Origin: Lytechinus variegatus
Taxonomy: Eukaryota > Echinodermata > Echinoidea > Temnopleuroida > Toxopneustidae
Direction: 5' to 3'
Length of the DNA: 64,000 bases
Assembly (NCBI RefSeq): GCF_018143015.1
Contig: NC_054741.1
Span: 59,270,197-59,334,196 of the forward strand
Below the pieces are notes generated by a model. It had not been told where the DNA came from. It ran no database searches and was given only the letters and a program-made list of their open reading frames with translations. The translations under genes were made by a program, and so were the position numbers. Positions 10,690 to 21,060 of the stretch are shown piece by piece. Position 1 is the first letter of the stretch, and each line of letters opens with the position of its first letter.

Positions 10690-13250
10690 CATTATTACCC
10701 ATTTATTGGAAAATATGCCACTTTGGAGCCCATATTAAGGCAAAAAACGTTTCTGATATGGAATAAAGCCACTTTCATTCTTTTTAAACTACATGGAGAT
10801 AAGAAGGGTAGAGTTTCCTCTATCTGCTACTAGCATACTGAAGCATACCCTTCAGGGAGCGTCGAAATCACCCACCCTTTTTCATATTTTACCTATTTGT
10901 GGGAAAATATGCTTTTTCAAGCCCCCATTGAGGCAAAAAGTGTTGCTGCTATGTAATACGGCCACTTTCATTGTTTTTAAACTATGTGGAGACAAGAGTA
11001 GAGTTTTCTCTATCTGCTACAAAAAAGGTGTGCTGTTACAGCAAAGCCTATACCCCCTCTGAGGACTGCTAAAGTTACCCGATAATTATACGTATTTTGC
11101 CCATTAATGGGAAAATATGCTATTTTCGAGCCCCCATTTGGGCAAAAAGTGCTTCTGCTATTTAGTAAAACCACGTTTATTATTTTCAAACTATATGGAG
11201 ACGAAAGAGTAGAGTTTCTTCTATCTGCTACATATAAAGAGGTGTTGGCATATTGGAACATACCCCTTAGGGGGTCTCCGAAATCACTTACCCTTTTTCC
11301 ATATTTTACCTATTTATGGGAAAATATGCAATTTTCGAGCCCCCATTGAGGCAAAAGTGTTTCTGCTATGTAGTAAGGCCACCTTTATTTTTTTCAAACT
11401 ATATGGAGACGAAAGAGTAGACTTTCTTCTATCTGCTACATATAAAGAAGTGCTGGTACAGTAAAGCCTACCACCTTTGGGAACTGCCAAAGTTACCCGC
11501 CCCTTTTACGTAATTTGCAAATTCATGGGAAAATGTGCTATTTTCGAGCCCCCATTGAGGCAAAAGGTGTTTCTGCTATGTAGTAAAACTACTCTTATTG
11601 CTTTTAAACTATATGGAGACGAAAGAGTAGAGTTTCCTCTATCTGCTACATATAAAGAGGTGTTGGCATATTGGAACATACCCCCTTAGGGGGTCACCAA
11701 AATCACCTACCCTATTTCATATTTTAATTATTTATGGGAAAATATGCTATTTTCGAGCCCCCATTGAGGCAAAGGTGTTTCTGCTATGTAGTAAAACTAC
11801 TCTTATTGCTTTTAAACTATATGGAGACGAAAGAGTAGAGTTTCCTCTATCTGCTACATATAAAGAGGTGTTGGCATATTGGAACATATCCCCCTTAGGG
11901 GGTCACCAAAATCACCTACCCTATTTCATATTTTAATTATTTATGGGAAAATATGCTATTTTCGAGCCCCCATTGAGGCAAAGGTGTTTCTGCTATGTAG
12001 TAAAACTACTCTTATTGCTTTTAAACTATATGGAGACGAAAGAGTAGACTTTCCTCTATCTGCTACATATAAAGAGGTGTTGGCATATTGGAACATACCC
12101 CCCTTGGGGGGTCGCCAAATTCAACTACCCTATTTCATATTTTAACTATTTAGGGGAAAATATGCTATTTTCGAGCCCCCATTGAGGCAAAAGGTGTTTT
12201 GCTATGTAGTAAAACTACTCTTATTGCTTTTTAGCTATATGGAGACGAAAAAGCAGAGTTTCCTCTATCTGCTACATATAAAGAGATGTTGGCATATTGG
12301 AACATACTTCCCTTGGGGGGTCGCAAAATTCACCTAACTTTTTTCCATATTTACCTATTTATGGGAAAATATGCTATTTTCGAGCCCCCATCGAGGCAAA
12401 AGGTGTTTCTGCTATGTAGTAAAACTACTCTTATTGCTTTTAAACTATATGTAGACGAAAGAGTAGAGTTTCCTCTATCTGCTACATGTAAAGAGGTGCT
12501 GGTACCATAAAGCCTACTCCCTTTTGGAATTGCTAAAGTTACCCGCCCCTTTTACGTAATTTGAAAAATCATGGGAAAATGTGCTATTTTCGAGCCCCCA
12601 ATGAGGCAAAAGGTGTTTCTGCTATGTAGTAAAACTACTGTTATTGCTTTTAAACTATATGGAGGCGAAAGAGTAGAGTTTCCTCTATCTGCTACATATA
12701 AGAGGTGTTGGTATATTGGAACATACCCCCTTAGGGGGTCACCAAAATCACCTACCCTATTTCATAATTTGACTATTTTGGGGGAGAATGTGTTATTTTC
12801 GAGCCCCCATTGAGGCAAAAGGTGTTTCTGCTATATAGTAAAACTACTCTTATTGCTTTTAAACTATATGGAGACGAAAGAGTAGAGTTTCCTCTATCTG
12901 CTGCATATAAAGAGGCGTTGGCATATTGGAACATACCCCCCTTATGGGGTCGCCGAAATCACCTTCCCTTTTTCCATACTTTACCTGTATATGGGAAAAT
13001 GTGCTATTTTCGAGCCCCCATTCAGGCAAAAAGCGTTTCTGCTATATGGTGAAGCCAGTTTCATTCTTTTGAAACTACATGGAATTAAAGGAGTAGACTT
13101 TCTTCAATCTGCTGCTAATAAGTGGTTGCACAGCAAAGTCTATCCCCTCCGGGGGTTCCGAAAGTCACCCACCCCTTTTCCATATTTTTTTCCAATATGG
13201 GGAAAATCTGCCAATCTTGGAGCCTCTGAAGAAGGTAGCAGTCGATGTAC
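10690..13250 (+). repeat. 209-bp tandem satellite, about 13 units
   Basis: The marker 'ttttcgagcccccattgagg' ends its GAG at 10728, 10921, 11130, 11339, 11548, 11757, 11966, 12175, 12384, 12594, 12803, 13014 and 13222. Spacing is 193 for the first step and then 209 with at most 2 bp deviation. Each unit also has 'aaactatatggagacgaaag', 'cctctatctgctacat' and a variable pivot: either 'ggaacataccccc' plus a G run, or 'aaagcctac' plus 'aaagttacccgcc'. Central units (11540-12950) are nearly identical and the edge units are diverged, as expected of unequal exchange. 209 is not a multiple of 3, so the 70-90-codon frames in each unit do not join into a protein. Confidence 0.93.
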
Positions 13251-13254
13251 CGCA

Positions 13255-13690
13255 CTTTTTTTTACATGTAGCTGATAGAAAAAATGCCTCTTCTTTTATT
13301 TCAAAGTGGTTTCCAAAATCAAAGCTAGCTTTACTATATACATGTAGCAGAAATGCCCTTTTGTCTGAATACAATAAAGAATGAAAATAGACATATGTAA
13401 CTGATAAAGAAGATCCTACTTTGTCATCTTTATGTGGTTACAAAACAAAAACAAGGGCTTTACCGCAAGGCAGAAACACTGTTTGCCTCAAAATGACTAA
13501 TTTTCCGAGAAACTGGCAAGATACGAAAAAAAGATTGGGTGACTTTGGCAGCCCCCTGAGGGTTAGGCTTTGCTATGCCCCAATTTCTTTATATGTAGCT
13601 GATAGAGAAAAGTGATTTAAAGGAAAAAATTACATACTCAAAACAAAATGTTACCACATTGGGGGCTCCGAAAAGCACGATATCATAATA
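13255..13690 (-). repeat. Inverted, diverged satellite units
   Basis: Complements of array words reappear: 'atgtagctgatagaaaaa' (13265) and 'atgtagctgatagagaaa' (13592) against 'ctctatctgctacat', and 'actttggcagccccctgagg' with 'ttaggctttgc' (13542-13573) against the 'aaagcctat...ctgctaaagt' pivot. So the array ends in units of opposite orientation before the right arm begins. Confidence 0.7.
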
Positions 13691-13974
13691 GTCAAGCTAT
13701 GGATAATGGTATGGTACTGTATGTAACATTTTACTGGTTCTTGTGGGACTATGCTTTAAGGTGCCCGAGAGTAATTGCATGCAAAATGAAAATGCAGAGC
13801 AATGCCTCGAACTTCTATCTTTTTCAAGAGATTTAATTATCATAAAAATTGCTTTGTGTAGAAAATGCCTTTTACCCTCATACACATGATACAAGTAATA
13901 CATACCTTTCTATCGATCGCTAGTACGTTTTTTTCTGCATGTTAGGCACATCAACAAAGGCGATCGGATGCAAG

Positions 13975-15160
13975 ATGAAACAGATAGATGTCAAAGCATC
14001 ATGAACATTTTGGTTCAAAATTTTTGATGAATTCTTTTTTTTAATATATTAACCGGACTATTCAGAAAACAATTTCAACCGATTTCTACTATCCAAATCC
14101 TAGTGAAATGCATATTGATTTAAAATTTCCCATTGTCAGACTTTGTGCAATAAAATATGAAAATAATTGATTTTCATTAAAAATGTCCAAGAGGGCCGCC
14201 AATGATATCAATTTTGAACTCCGTTGGACACGATTTTGGGAAGGGAACATCAAGATTCATTAACTAGACACTTTAGGCAAATACCAAAACATTGAGTGAA
14301 AAATGTTTTGATGGTACATAGAAACCCCCTTATCCGACTCGACTACAACGATGCAGTCATACATGGTATAGGTTCGTTGTTGAAAACTAGGCTGAAAACG
14401 TAGCCTATAGACTGCCCAGTGGGCAATCAATTTTTGCTGAAATCATTGATTGATCACCAGAGACATAATGAAGAAGAAAATATGTTGTTTGGAAGATTTA
14501 ATATCATGCAAAATGCAGGAAACATCAATAAAGTAGGCATATCGTTCGCACACGTCAGCCATATGGTGAAAATAGGCCAAAAACGCACAATTTCTACGTG
14601 CGCACCATATTGGAAAGGGGGCTGAAATCACAGTCTATAATGTCTTTTTCAATTACTGTTATATATTTTCTTAAAGTAGAGATATAGATGAAGACAATGA
14701 TATTATGCTTGAGAGAAAAATATCAAATAAAGTACACTACAAAAGAAAATAAATTTCTAAATCGATTTTTGACATTTTTTTATGCGAGAAATCTCCAAAA
14801 CTAATGATATGCAAATTTCATTACGTAATTTGCATATGTAAACAATAATTTCTGTTCGTGAAATTTTGCATATCTCTTGTGCACTACTTGAACAATACAT
14901 TGTGAAAGTTTCATACAAAACAAGCATGATTTGGCTGAGATATTCTCCCTTGACTTCATGATATGTGTACAATGTCTGAAAAATGGTGAAATAGGGCCAT
15001 TTTGTAGTGACGTCATATATTACGTCATTTCGGAGGGAAGACCACGCATAGAACCCGGCAGCAATGCATTTTTGTAAACTTCAAGGTCCATGCCATCCAG
15101 CTATGGGGTCATTTGCTTGTCCGGCTTTCGGTTGAATAAACCTCCTGGGCTGCCGGACTA
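13975..15160 (-). repeat. Right inverted arm of the 5.8-kb foldback
   Basis: Complement of 9356-10560; it begins near 'cagatagatgtc' (pairs with 'gatatctatctg' at ~10547) and runs to the outer end at 15160. Confidence 0.85.
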
Positions 15161-15307
15161 TATCCATATCCAGCTATCTGCAGCATATACAGTCATGTAG
15201 AGACAATTTTATATGCGCCATTGCAAGGATAGAATGTTGTTATCATTATTGCTGTGTTATAATAAATATTGATAAAATCAAAGGTCTTTTGGAATGCTAA
15301 TAAGAAT
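15161..15307 (+). repeat. Direct copy of 6566-6710
   Basis: 'tatccagcta', 'ctgcagcatatac', 'catgtagagacaatttt', 'atatgcgccatt' and 'tgataaaatcaaaggtcttt' follow as at 6566-6690. This is the right-hand continuation of the duplicated segment split by the hAT-like and foldback insertions. Confidence 0.75.
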
Positions 15308-16429
15308 CGATATTATTTGTACACGATGATAATCCCGACCATTCATTTGAGGACGCGTACGCTTATTTAGAACGGTAGTTCATTTTGGGAGAGACTTTTG
15401 GGCCCGTCGTCATGGTCGTAAAACTCCGTTCTGTAATGCAAATTGTGTGACATGGGATTTTTTTTTCGTTTCGCATCTGGAACGGAAACATTCAATTTGC
15501 GTTTCGTGTGCAAAATTCTGGTTGCTACTATGGTAACAGCGATATATCTGATTTAGGACGACTTTCCAAATCCAAATTTGCTTCCTCCCAGAGCTCGAGA
15601 GGCCGCCCGGGGGACCCACTTCCATTGAATGGTGGATACCAGGCGCGACCACACGTAAAAAGGGAAAGAGTGGGTATACACCCTCATAACGCTACATAGG
15701 CCTCATCAATGGAAGTGTACCCCCCGGCAAACCCCCCATTTCTGCGGAAAAGTAAAACATACTGCCCATTATGTGCTAGAGGCATATTGTTTATGTAGAA
15801 GGTGCTGGCAAAAGAAAAAAACTCCGCAAATTTAGACGGTTTATGGCCTGTTGCATGCTGTGTACATGTCAACGCATGGGAAATGATTCGGCTTGAGAGG
15901 TGATCTGACCCATGGAATCAATTGCCACTGATCCACAAATAATGCACATTAAATGCAATATCGATTCGATGGACTGTAATGATCTATATCTAAGTCTAAT
16001 TCGGTAAGTTTTTTCCTCATTCAATATGTACTCGATTTGTTTGAAAAACCACTTTCTTATCCATGTCATAATCTACATTTCGCATGTCTTCAGCCATCTG
16101 GAGTCATAGCCATGATACAGGTACAGTCCCGCCGCGAGCTTAGGCAGGCAAATATGGCATGGCATGGCATGCTGGTATCGTATGAAAGAGCTTTGCACAC
16201 GAATAGCAAGATCTATAGGGCCTGTAACACAAAGCTTGGCAATGATCGTAAAACAATTTTCTACGTTTGATTGTATTGACTGTAATGTATAATCAATCTA
16301 GAAATTCGAGTCTATGATTAATCGTCAACTTTTGAGTTACCCGACTCTCGCGTTGTAGAGATTTGCGAAAGGTGCCTATCGATCAGTTTACCACTATCCT
16401 TAAGAGAACCCATGCAGGCCATTAATATT
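15308..16429. other. Intergenic, no gene recognised
   Basis: Mixed-composition sequence with open frames of 60-80 codons on both strands (for example 15410-15652, 16037-16270). None shows a domain, splice-joined homology or initiation context that I recognise. It may be single-copy sequence. Confidence 0.5.
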
Positions 16430-16457
16430 CAGTGCACATTAAACGATATCAACTTTA

Positions 16458-17018
16458 AAGGGAGAGTCCAGGCTAAAAATATTTATATCTTAATACATAG
16501 AGTAAAATTCACTGAGCAAAATGCTGAAAATTTCATCAAAATCGGATACCAAAAAATAAAGTTATTTAGCAATATTTTGTGAAAACAGTCGTCATTAATA
16601 TTCATTAGGTTGGCTGATGATGTCACATCCCAACTTTCCGTTTTTTTATGTTATTACATAAAATCATGTTTTTTCATTATTTCATACTTGTGTGAATAAT
16701 ATGTCTCCCTTATAATGAAATAAGTTGCAGCAATAAATATCTAATGCACTAAATCAGTTGTCAATGCAATCTTTCTAGTTCTTAGAGATTTTTTTTTTAA
16801 GTAAACCTAATTTCATATGATAAAATACCAAAGAAAAAGTGGGATGTGACATCATCAGCCGACATAATGAATATTCATGACAACTGTTTTCACAAACTAT
16901 TGCTAAACTTTAAAATTCAATAACTTTGTTATTTGTTATCCAATTTTGGATAAATTTTGTTCAATGGAGTCTACTCTGTTTATTAAGCTATAAATACTTT
17001 CAGCCCGGACCATCCGTT
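16458..17018. mobile_element. 561-bp MITE, TA target duplication (mariner-like)
   Basis: The ends AAGGGAGAGTCCAGGCT and AACGGATGGTCCGGGCT (reverse complement of the right end) are imperfect inverted repeats flanked by TA (16456-16457, 17019-17020). The subterminal 'gatgatgtcacatccc' and its complement, and 'attcattaggttggctgatg' opposite its counterpart, extend the pairing to most of the element. The empty site is at about 7323-7345 on the opposite strand. It shares the word 'gctgaaaatttcatcaaaat' with the MITE at 45675-46283. Confidence 0.85.
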
Positions 17019-17020
17019 TA

Positions 17021-17886
17021 ATATATCTGCAACTGACGGATCATAATGCAAAGGTGACTGAATTCAATAATTTTGCTCAAATCAAAAACTTGTGCAAATT
17101 TTTATTCACATCGATGAAAGTCTTAGCCATTTAGCCTACGGAATGTCTCACGAAGTCACAGTGAGGCGCAATTCCAAAGATGGAAAAAGTATTACAAAAT
17201 TATGTATGAAATAAAAAAAAATGATTAGTAATTTACAGAAGGATTGGCTTGCTTTACCCAGCGAAAATAAGTTGATTTGTGAAAACTATAGAAACAATTA
17301 AATGAATAATTGAGAATAATAAAAATTATCTTATTAAAGAAACATTGATATACAGATTATGATCATTCGAATTCCGTACGTTTATGGTGAGCTCAATAAA
17401 AAGATGTTAAGCTTAATATTCAAGCGATGCATATAGTTTAAATGTGGTAGCTTTATATAAATTTATCAAATTTTGATAACATTTTCACTTTTCTGCTTAC
17501 TTTATATTCACAGCAAAATTTCAGTGATTAGAAAGTGAAAATTAATTTACATGTAAGAACGTATATTCCGGAAATATGAAAAGATATTCAAATCACAAAG
17601 GAAGTACGTTGTGCCTTTCTTTTAAAGAAAATGTTAAACTTTATATACATGCATATATACATATACTCTTTTTCTACTTATCATTAACATTATTGTCATT
17701 ATCATTTCTTAGAATAAACATCACTGGAGCTTTATTTCAGATGGGTATATGCCTGTTCAATCAAGGCTAAAGAATGAATAAATCTAGGAATAAAGGACGT
17801 ATCGTTCTTTTGTTCCTTTCAAAATCGTGTGTGTGTGTTTAATGGAGGGAGGGGAGTGGCAGTTAATTCCTCCTACTTCATAGAGG
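17021..17886. other. Upstream region of the TRIM gene
   Basis: The first ~130 bp belong to repeat B. The rest is AT-rich with no coding signal. A (TG)n-like stretch lies at 17828-17839. No TATA box or initiator could be assigned to the TRIM gene with confidence. Confidence 0.5.
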
Positions 17887-18044
17887 CAGAGGCCGCGGAA
17901 GGGTTTTGAAAGGGGGAGGGGGCTGGGGCTAACCATGCCAAATATCATAATCAGATGGTCATTTTTACGTGTTTGTACACAGTTTTGAGGTAAAGTACGG
18001 TAGCTGAACCCCCTGCTGCCCCACCCCCGTTTCCGCGGCCTCTG
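17887..18044. mobile_element. 158-bp MITE, TSD AGAGG
   Basis: CAGAGGCCGCGGAA (17887) and its complement (to 18044) are inverted ends flanked by the 5-bp direct repeat AGAGG (17882-17886, 18045-18049). It lies 77 bp before the probable splice acceptor of the TRIM coding exon, inside its presumed 5' intron. Confidence 0.75.
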
Positions 18045-18106
18045 AGAGGTACGCTCCAGAGACGAAAGAAGGTCATTGTTTTTCCTTCTCATGAATTCGT
18101 TTTTTT

Positions 18107-18129
18107 TTATTATTCTGTAGAGTTCAATC
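18107..18129 (+). promoter_or_regulatory. Probable splice acceptor and 5' UTR before the TRIM start
   Basis: A pyrimidine-rich stretch ending 'ttattattctgtag' (AG at 18119-18120) is followed by nine bases and the ATG at 18130. This suggests that an untranslated first exon lies further upstream. It was not located. Confidence 0.5.
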
Positions 18130-20106
18130 ATGGCTGAGGAATTAAAAGACACGATCGCTCAGAGTCTGGAGTGTCCCGTTTGTCTGACTACCTTTACTGA
18201 TCCAAAGATCCTGTCTTGTTCCCACACCTACTGCAAGGTCTGTCTGGAAAAGCTCTTGGAATGCCATGGTGATGATCAGATGATCCGATGTCCTGTCTGC
18301 AAAGCTGATACCCAGGTCCCACACCAGGATGTTGACAAACTACCGGCAAGCCAAGCTTTGAGGAATCTCATAGAGGACGTGAAAAATCAACATCAAATCT
18401 GTACGAATTGTGATTCCGAGAATAAGCCCAAAGCTGTTGTCTACTGCCAAGACTGTGGCAACTATCTATGTCTTACTTGCCACAATATGCACTCTCAGTG
18501 GAAAAACTTTGTTGATCATGAGATCATAGCCATGAGTGAGATCTCATCAGGAAAGGTGTCAATACGTAGATACCGGAAATGCAGGAAACATCCGAAAGAA
18601 GATGAAGAATGTTTCTGTTCTAATTGTAAGAGATTCACATGCTTCAGGTGTGCTGTTATGGAACATAAGGATCAAGGACACCAGGTCATCGAGTCAGCTG
18701 CTTATGAAAGTCATCACACGAAGACAATCGACGAGCTTAAATCCAAGGTGGAGAAGAAACAATCTAGCTTTCAGAATTACATCGATCTCATCGATAAAGA
18801 GCAGAAGTGTGTGGATGATGCTATGAAGCATTGCGCAGATGACATCGTCAAAGCATATGATGAAGCAGTTCAGCAGTTGACAGAGAAGAGAGAAATCCTA
18901 CTTGGTGAAGTCAAAGGAAAGACTGAAAGAGTAGAGGAAGCCCTGGGAGAAATGAAGAAATCAGCTCAGCAGCGCATCAATCAGTTGACGACCATTGCTG
19001 AGATGGTAATCAATAGGAAAAATGCGCCAGTAGACATGGATACTCGGGTTGTATATGATACTTTATGTGAAGACCTGCAGGAGGCCTTAAATCAGGAAAA
19101 TGCTGACAAGCAGCAGCCGAATAAAACATGCATGAAGGCGAAAAGTTCCAGTTTTGAGAGAAATAGCGGAAAGGACGAGTTAGGTCTTGGTAAAATTGTT
19201 AATGTAGTTGTAAAGAGCATAGCTTTGCCTACTAAAGATAGCATGAATGCCATGATAAACACACCAGATTGTAGTATGGCAGTAGGATGTGTGAAAGCAC
19301 ATGGCGTGAACATCTTCTCTGCTGATGGTCGTCTGCAGCAGACAGTCCTCAAGGATGTTCAGATATTTGCATTAGGTTTCCTCTCTGATGGTCGATGTGT
19401 TGCAATGGATAACTCAAACACTTTAGCACTGTACACACCAGAGTTCATGAAGTTGGATGTGATGTTTGAGACTCTGAATTGCGATGAAGGTGGGATTTCT
19501 AACCTCACTGTTGATAGTGATGATCTGATCTATGTTAGCTACAGGAAACCTGAGAAGATCCAGGTATTCTCATCAGCAGGTGGGAAGGCAGTCAAGGAGA
19601 TACAATGCCACGGATATGTACCATCGCAAATCACTTCTTACAATGATTCACTAATCATTAGTACAGGTGAAACAGTACATTTGATAGACAAAGAAGGTGA
19701 TGTAAAACATACATTAACCAAAGGAAGTAATACTTGCCTATATGCTGCAGTGTCTCAAAGCAATACAATCCTGATAGCTATGGTGAAGTACGATGAAGGA
19801 TTGGTGATCATTGAGGAGTATACTGACGAGCTGAAGTACGTTCGGAACCTCGTTAAAGAGTACAAGATTGAGAAGCCTGAGAGACTTTGGTATTATCTCA
19901 AGCAGTACCATTCAGGAGAGATCGCCTTCTGCACTCCTGATAACCTCTATATTATCATACGCGGATCCAGGGGGAGGGGTAGATTCGAGGGGTCCGGGCA
20001 CCCCCTATCGGCGGAGCAAAAAGAAGGAAAAAGCGGGGGAAAAAGAAGGGAAAAGAGAGAAGACAAAAAGAACGGGAAACATAAGAGGATGAAGACGGGT
20101 GAATAA
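18130..20106 (+). CDS. TRIM family RING/B-box/coiled-coil protein with repeat-derived C-terminus
   Basis: A 658-codon single coding exon. An N-terminal RING finger binds two zinc ions through C15, C18, C30, H32, C35, C38, C54 and C57, the E2-recruiting module of a ubiquitin ligase. B-box 1 starts at C91/C94 (to ~136), B-box 2 at C151/H154 with C161-x-C163-x2-C166 and C171/C174 (to ~190). A coiled coil spans roughly 196-305. Residues ~360-609 have strand-turn repeats (DGR..., YNDSLIIS, DNLYII) like the propeller/NHL-type C-terminus of TRIM2/3/56 relatives, a family expanded in echinoderms. From about residue 610 the sequence switches to a Gly/Arg/Lys-rich tail encoded by the GCGGATCCAG repeat, which also supplies the stop. 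The original last strands are probably lost, so the copy may be a hypomorph or a recent pseudogene. Cytosolic ubiquitin ligase activity is inferred, and the substrate is unknown. Confidence 0.85.
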   Translation: MAEELKDTIAQSLECPVCLTTFTDPKILSCSHTYCKVCLEKLLECHGDDQMIRCPVCKADTQVPHQDVDKLPASQALRNLIEDVKNQHQICTNCDSENKPKAVVYCQDCGNYLCLTCHNMHSQWKNFVDHEIIAMSEISSGKVSIRRYRKCRKHPKEDEECFCSNCKRFTCFRCAVMEHKDQGHQVIESAAYESHHTKTIDELKSKVEKKQSSFQNYIDLIDKEQKCVDDAMKHCADDIVKAYDEAVQQLTEKREILLGEVKGKTERVEEALGEMKKSAQQRINQLTTIAEMVINRKNAPVDMDTRVVYDTLCEDLQEALNQENADKQQPNKTCMKAKSSSFERNSGKDELGLGKIVNVVVKSIALPTKDSMNAMINTPDCSMAVGCVKAHGVNIFSADGRLQQTVLKDVQIFALGFLSDGRCVAMDNSNTLALYTPEFMKLDVMFETLNCDEGGISNLTVDSDDLIYVSYRKPEKIQVFSSAGGKAVKEIQCHGYVPSQITSYNDSLIISTGETVHLIDKEGDVKHTLTKGSNTCLYAAVSQSNTILIAMVKYDEGLVIIEEYTDELKYVRNLVKEYKIEKPERLWYYLKQYHSGEIAFCTPDNLYIIIRGSRGRGRFEGSGHPLSAEQKEGKSGGKRREKREDKKNGKHKRMKTGE

Positions 20107-21060
20107 AATAAGATAAGGGAAGACTTGGAAAACAATTTAAGTCTTTCATGTCACAGTACACAGGTACAGCATAAAATTCCGCTTGCACTTCACGCTCGCA
20201 TTGTCTTTTAGGTGATTTATATATCTTGCTCAAACTGGAGCTTAAATATCAAATTTCGAAGTCGATATACAAAACGTACTTCAGCTCAGATATTGGAACT
20301 TTCATTATTTTGTTTGATCTGCATATTGATTTTTAAAAGTGCTCTGTAAGAATTTATGTTTTATCTCCTGAATATTAACATCGTCTGCTCACGCTGCGCG
20401 CTCGCAAAATTTGATTTGTCAGGTACCTTTTATTTTTCTGTATTCCCATAAGTTCTCAAATATCTGTATTCAGGTCAACTTGTCAAAACAAAATAGCTAG
20501 CGCTGCATGCTTGCATTTTGATATGTATATCTCAATATCAATTCTATAACAAACTACTAAAAATCCTCATTTCATGACAGTTAATCAAAAAATTTGGCTC
20601 GCGATTTGGGCTCGCATTGATTATTGAAAATATATTAACTCATGCATTTTATTTTATAATTACAAAAGTGCTTTAAATGTCCATTTTTCATTTCATAATG
20701 AATATTAACAGGTTTCGCGCTGTCATTGGGCTTATTAATTTAATTTAATAAAGAACATTGCCCCTTTTCTAAAAACGGAATATCGATAAGTTTCATCTCC
20801 AGCTTAAGAGGAGAAATAGCAAGATAGTCATCATTTTCACATGATGGGATTATGTTCAGATCTTTTTTTAAATTGTGATTCATATCCACCTCATGATTTT
20901 CCTACAAAGTGTTTGAAATGCAGAGCTTACATTGACCCCCTTTTCAGATTGGAATATCAAATATTTTAGCTCAAGCTTCGTGCTCGCTTTTTTTATTTTC
21001 ATGATGAAAAAAAGGGTAAGAATGCCCAGATTCTAGATCGAAATCTGAAACACGCATGTT
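19956..21060 (-). repeat. GCGAGC-family repeat 'A', copy 2 (uninterrupted)
   Basis: The reverse complement matches 3092-3700 joined directly to 5361-5940. The junction at 20526-20533 has one GAGATATA, the pre-insertion state of the hAT-like element. The end nearest the TRIM gene (19956-20030) is 'cgcggatccagggggagg', read through in the TRIM frame. Reverse-oriented GCGAGC boxes lie near 20190, 20390, 20500, 20600 and 20965. Confidence 0.8.
20102..20107 (+). terminator. Candidate polyadenylation signal AATAAA overlapping the TRIM stop
   Basis: AATAAA at 20102-20107 overlaps the TAA stop (20104-20106), inside repeat-derived sequence. If used, cleavage would fall 10-30 bp downstream, giving a mRNA with almost no 3' UTR. 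Confidence 0.35.

Larger units (their letters stand above)
9356..15160. mobile_element. 5.8-kb foldback element with 1.2-kb inverted arms and internal satellite
   Basis: The outer ends TAGTCCGGCAGCCCAGGAGG (9356) and its complement (ends 15160) open two arms of about 1.2 kb (9356-~10560 and ~13975-15160). The arms pair along most of their length with scattered substitutions. Landmarks are 'gaaagccggacaagc' with 'gcttgtccggctttc' and 'actgcccagtgggca' in the right arm facing its complement in the left. The flanks share TAT (or TA) on both sides, compatible with a 2-3-bp target duplication. The 3.4-kb interior is a 209-bp tandem array plus inverted remnants. No transposase or other protein was seen. 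It resembles foldback or TU-like elements in architecture, but I do not recognise the family. Confidence 0.85.

Noticed and set aside
10793..13052. Repeated 70-90-codon frames (MGKCAIFEPP... type)
   Set aside because: One per 209-bp satellite unit. The period is not a multiple of 3, so units do not join into a repeat protein, and there is no start or splice signal.
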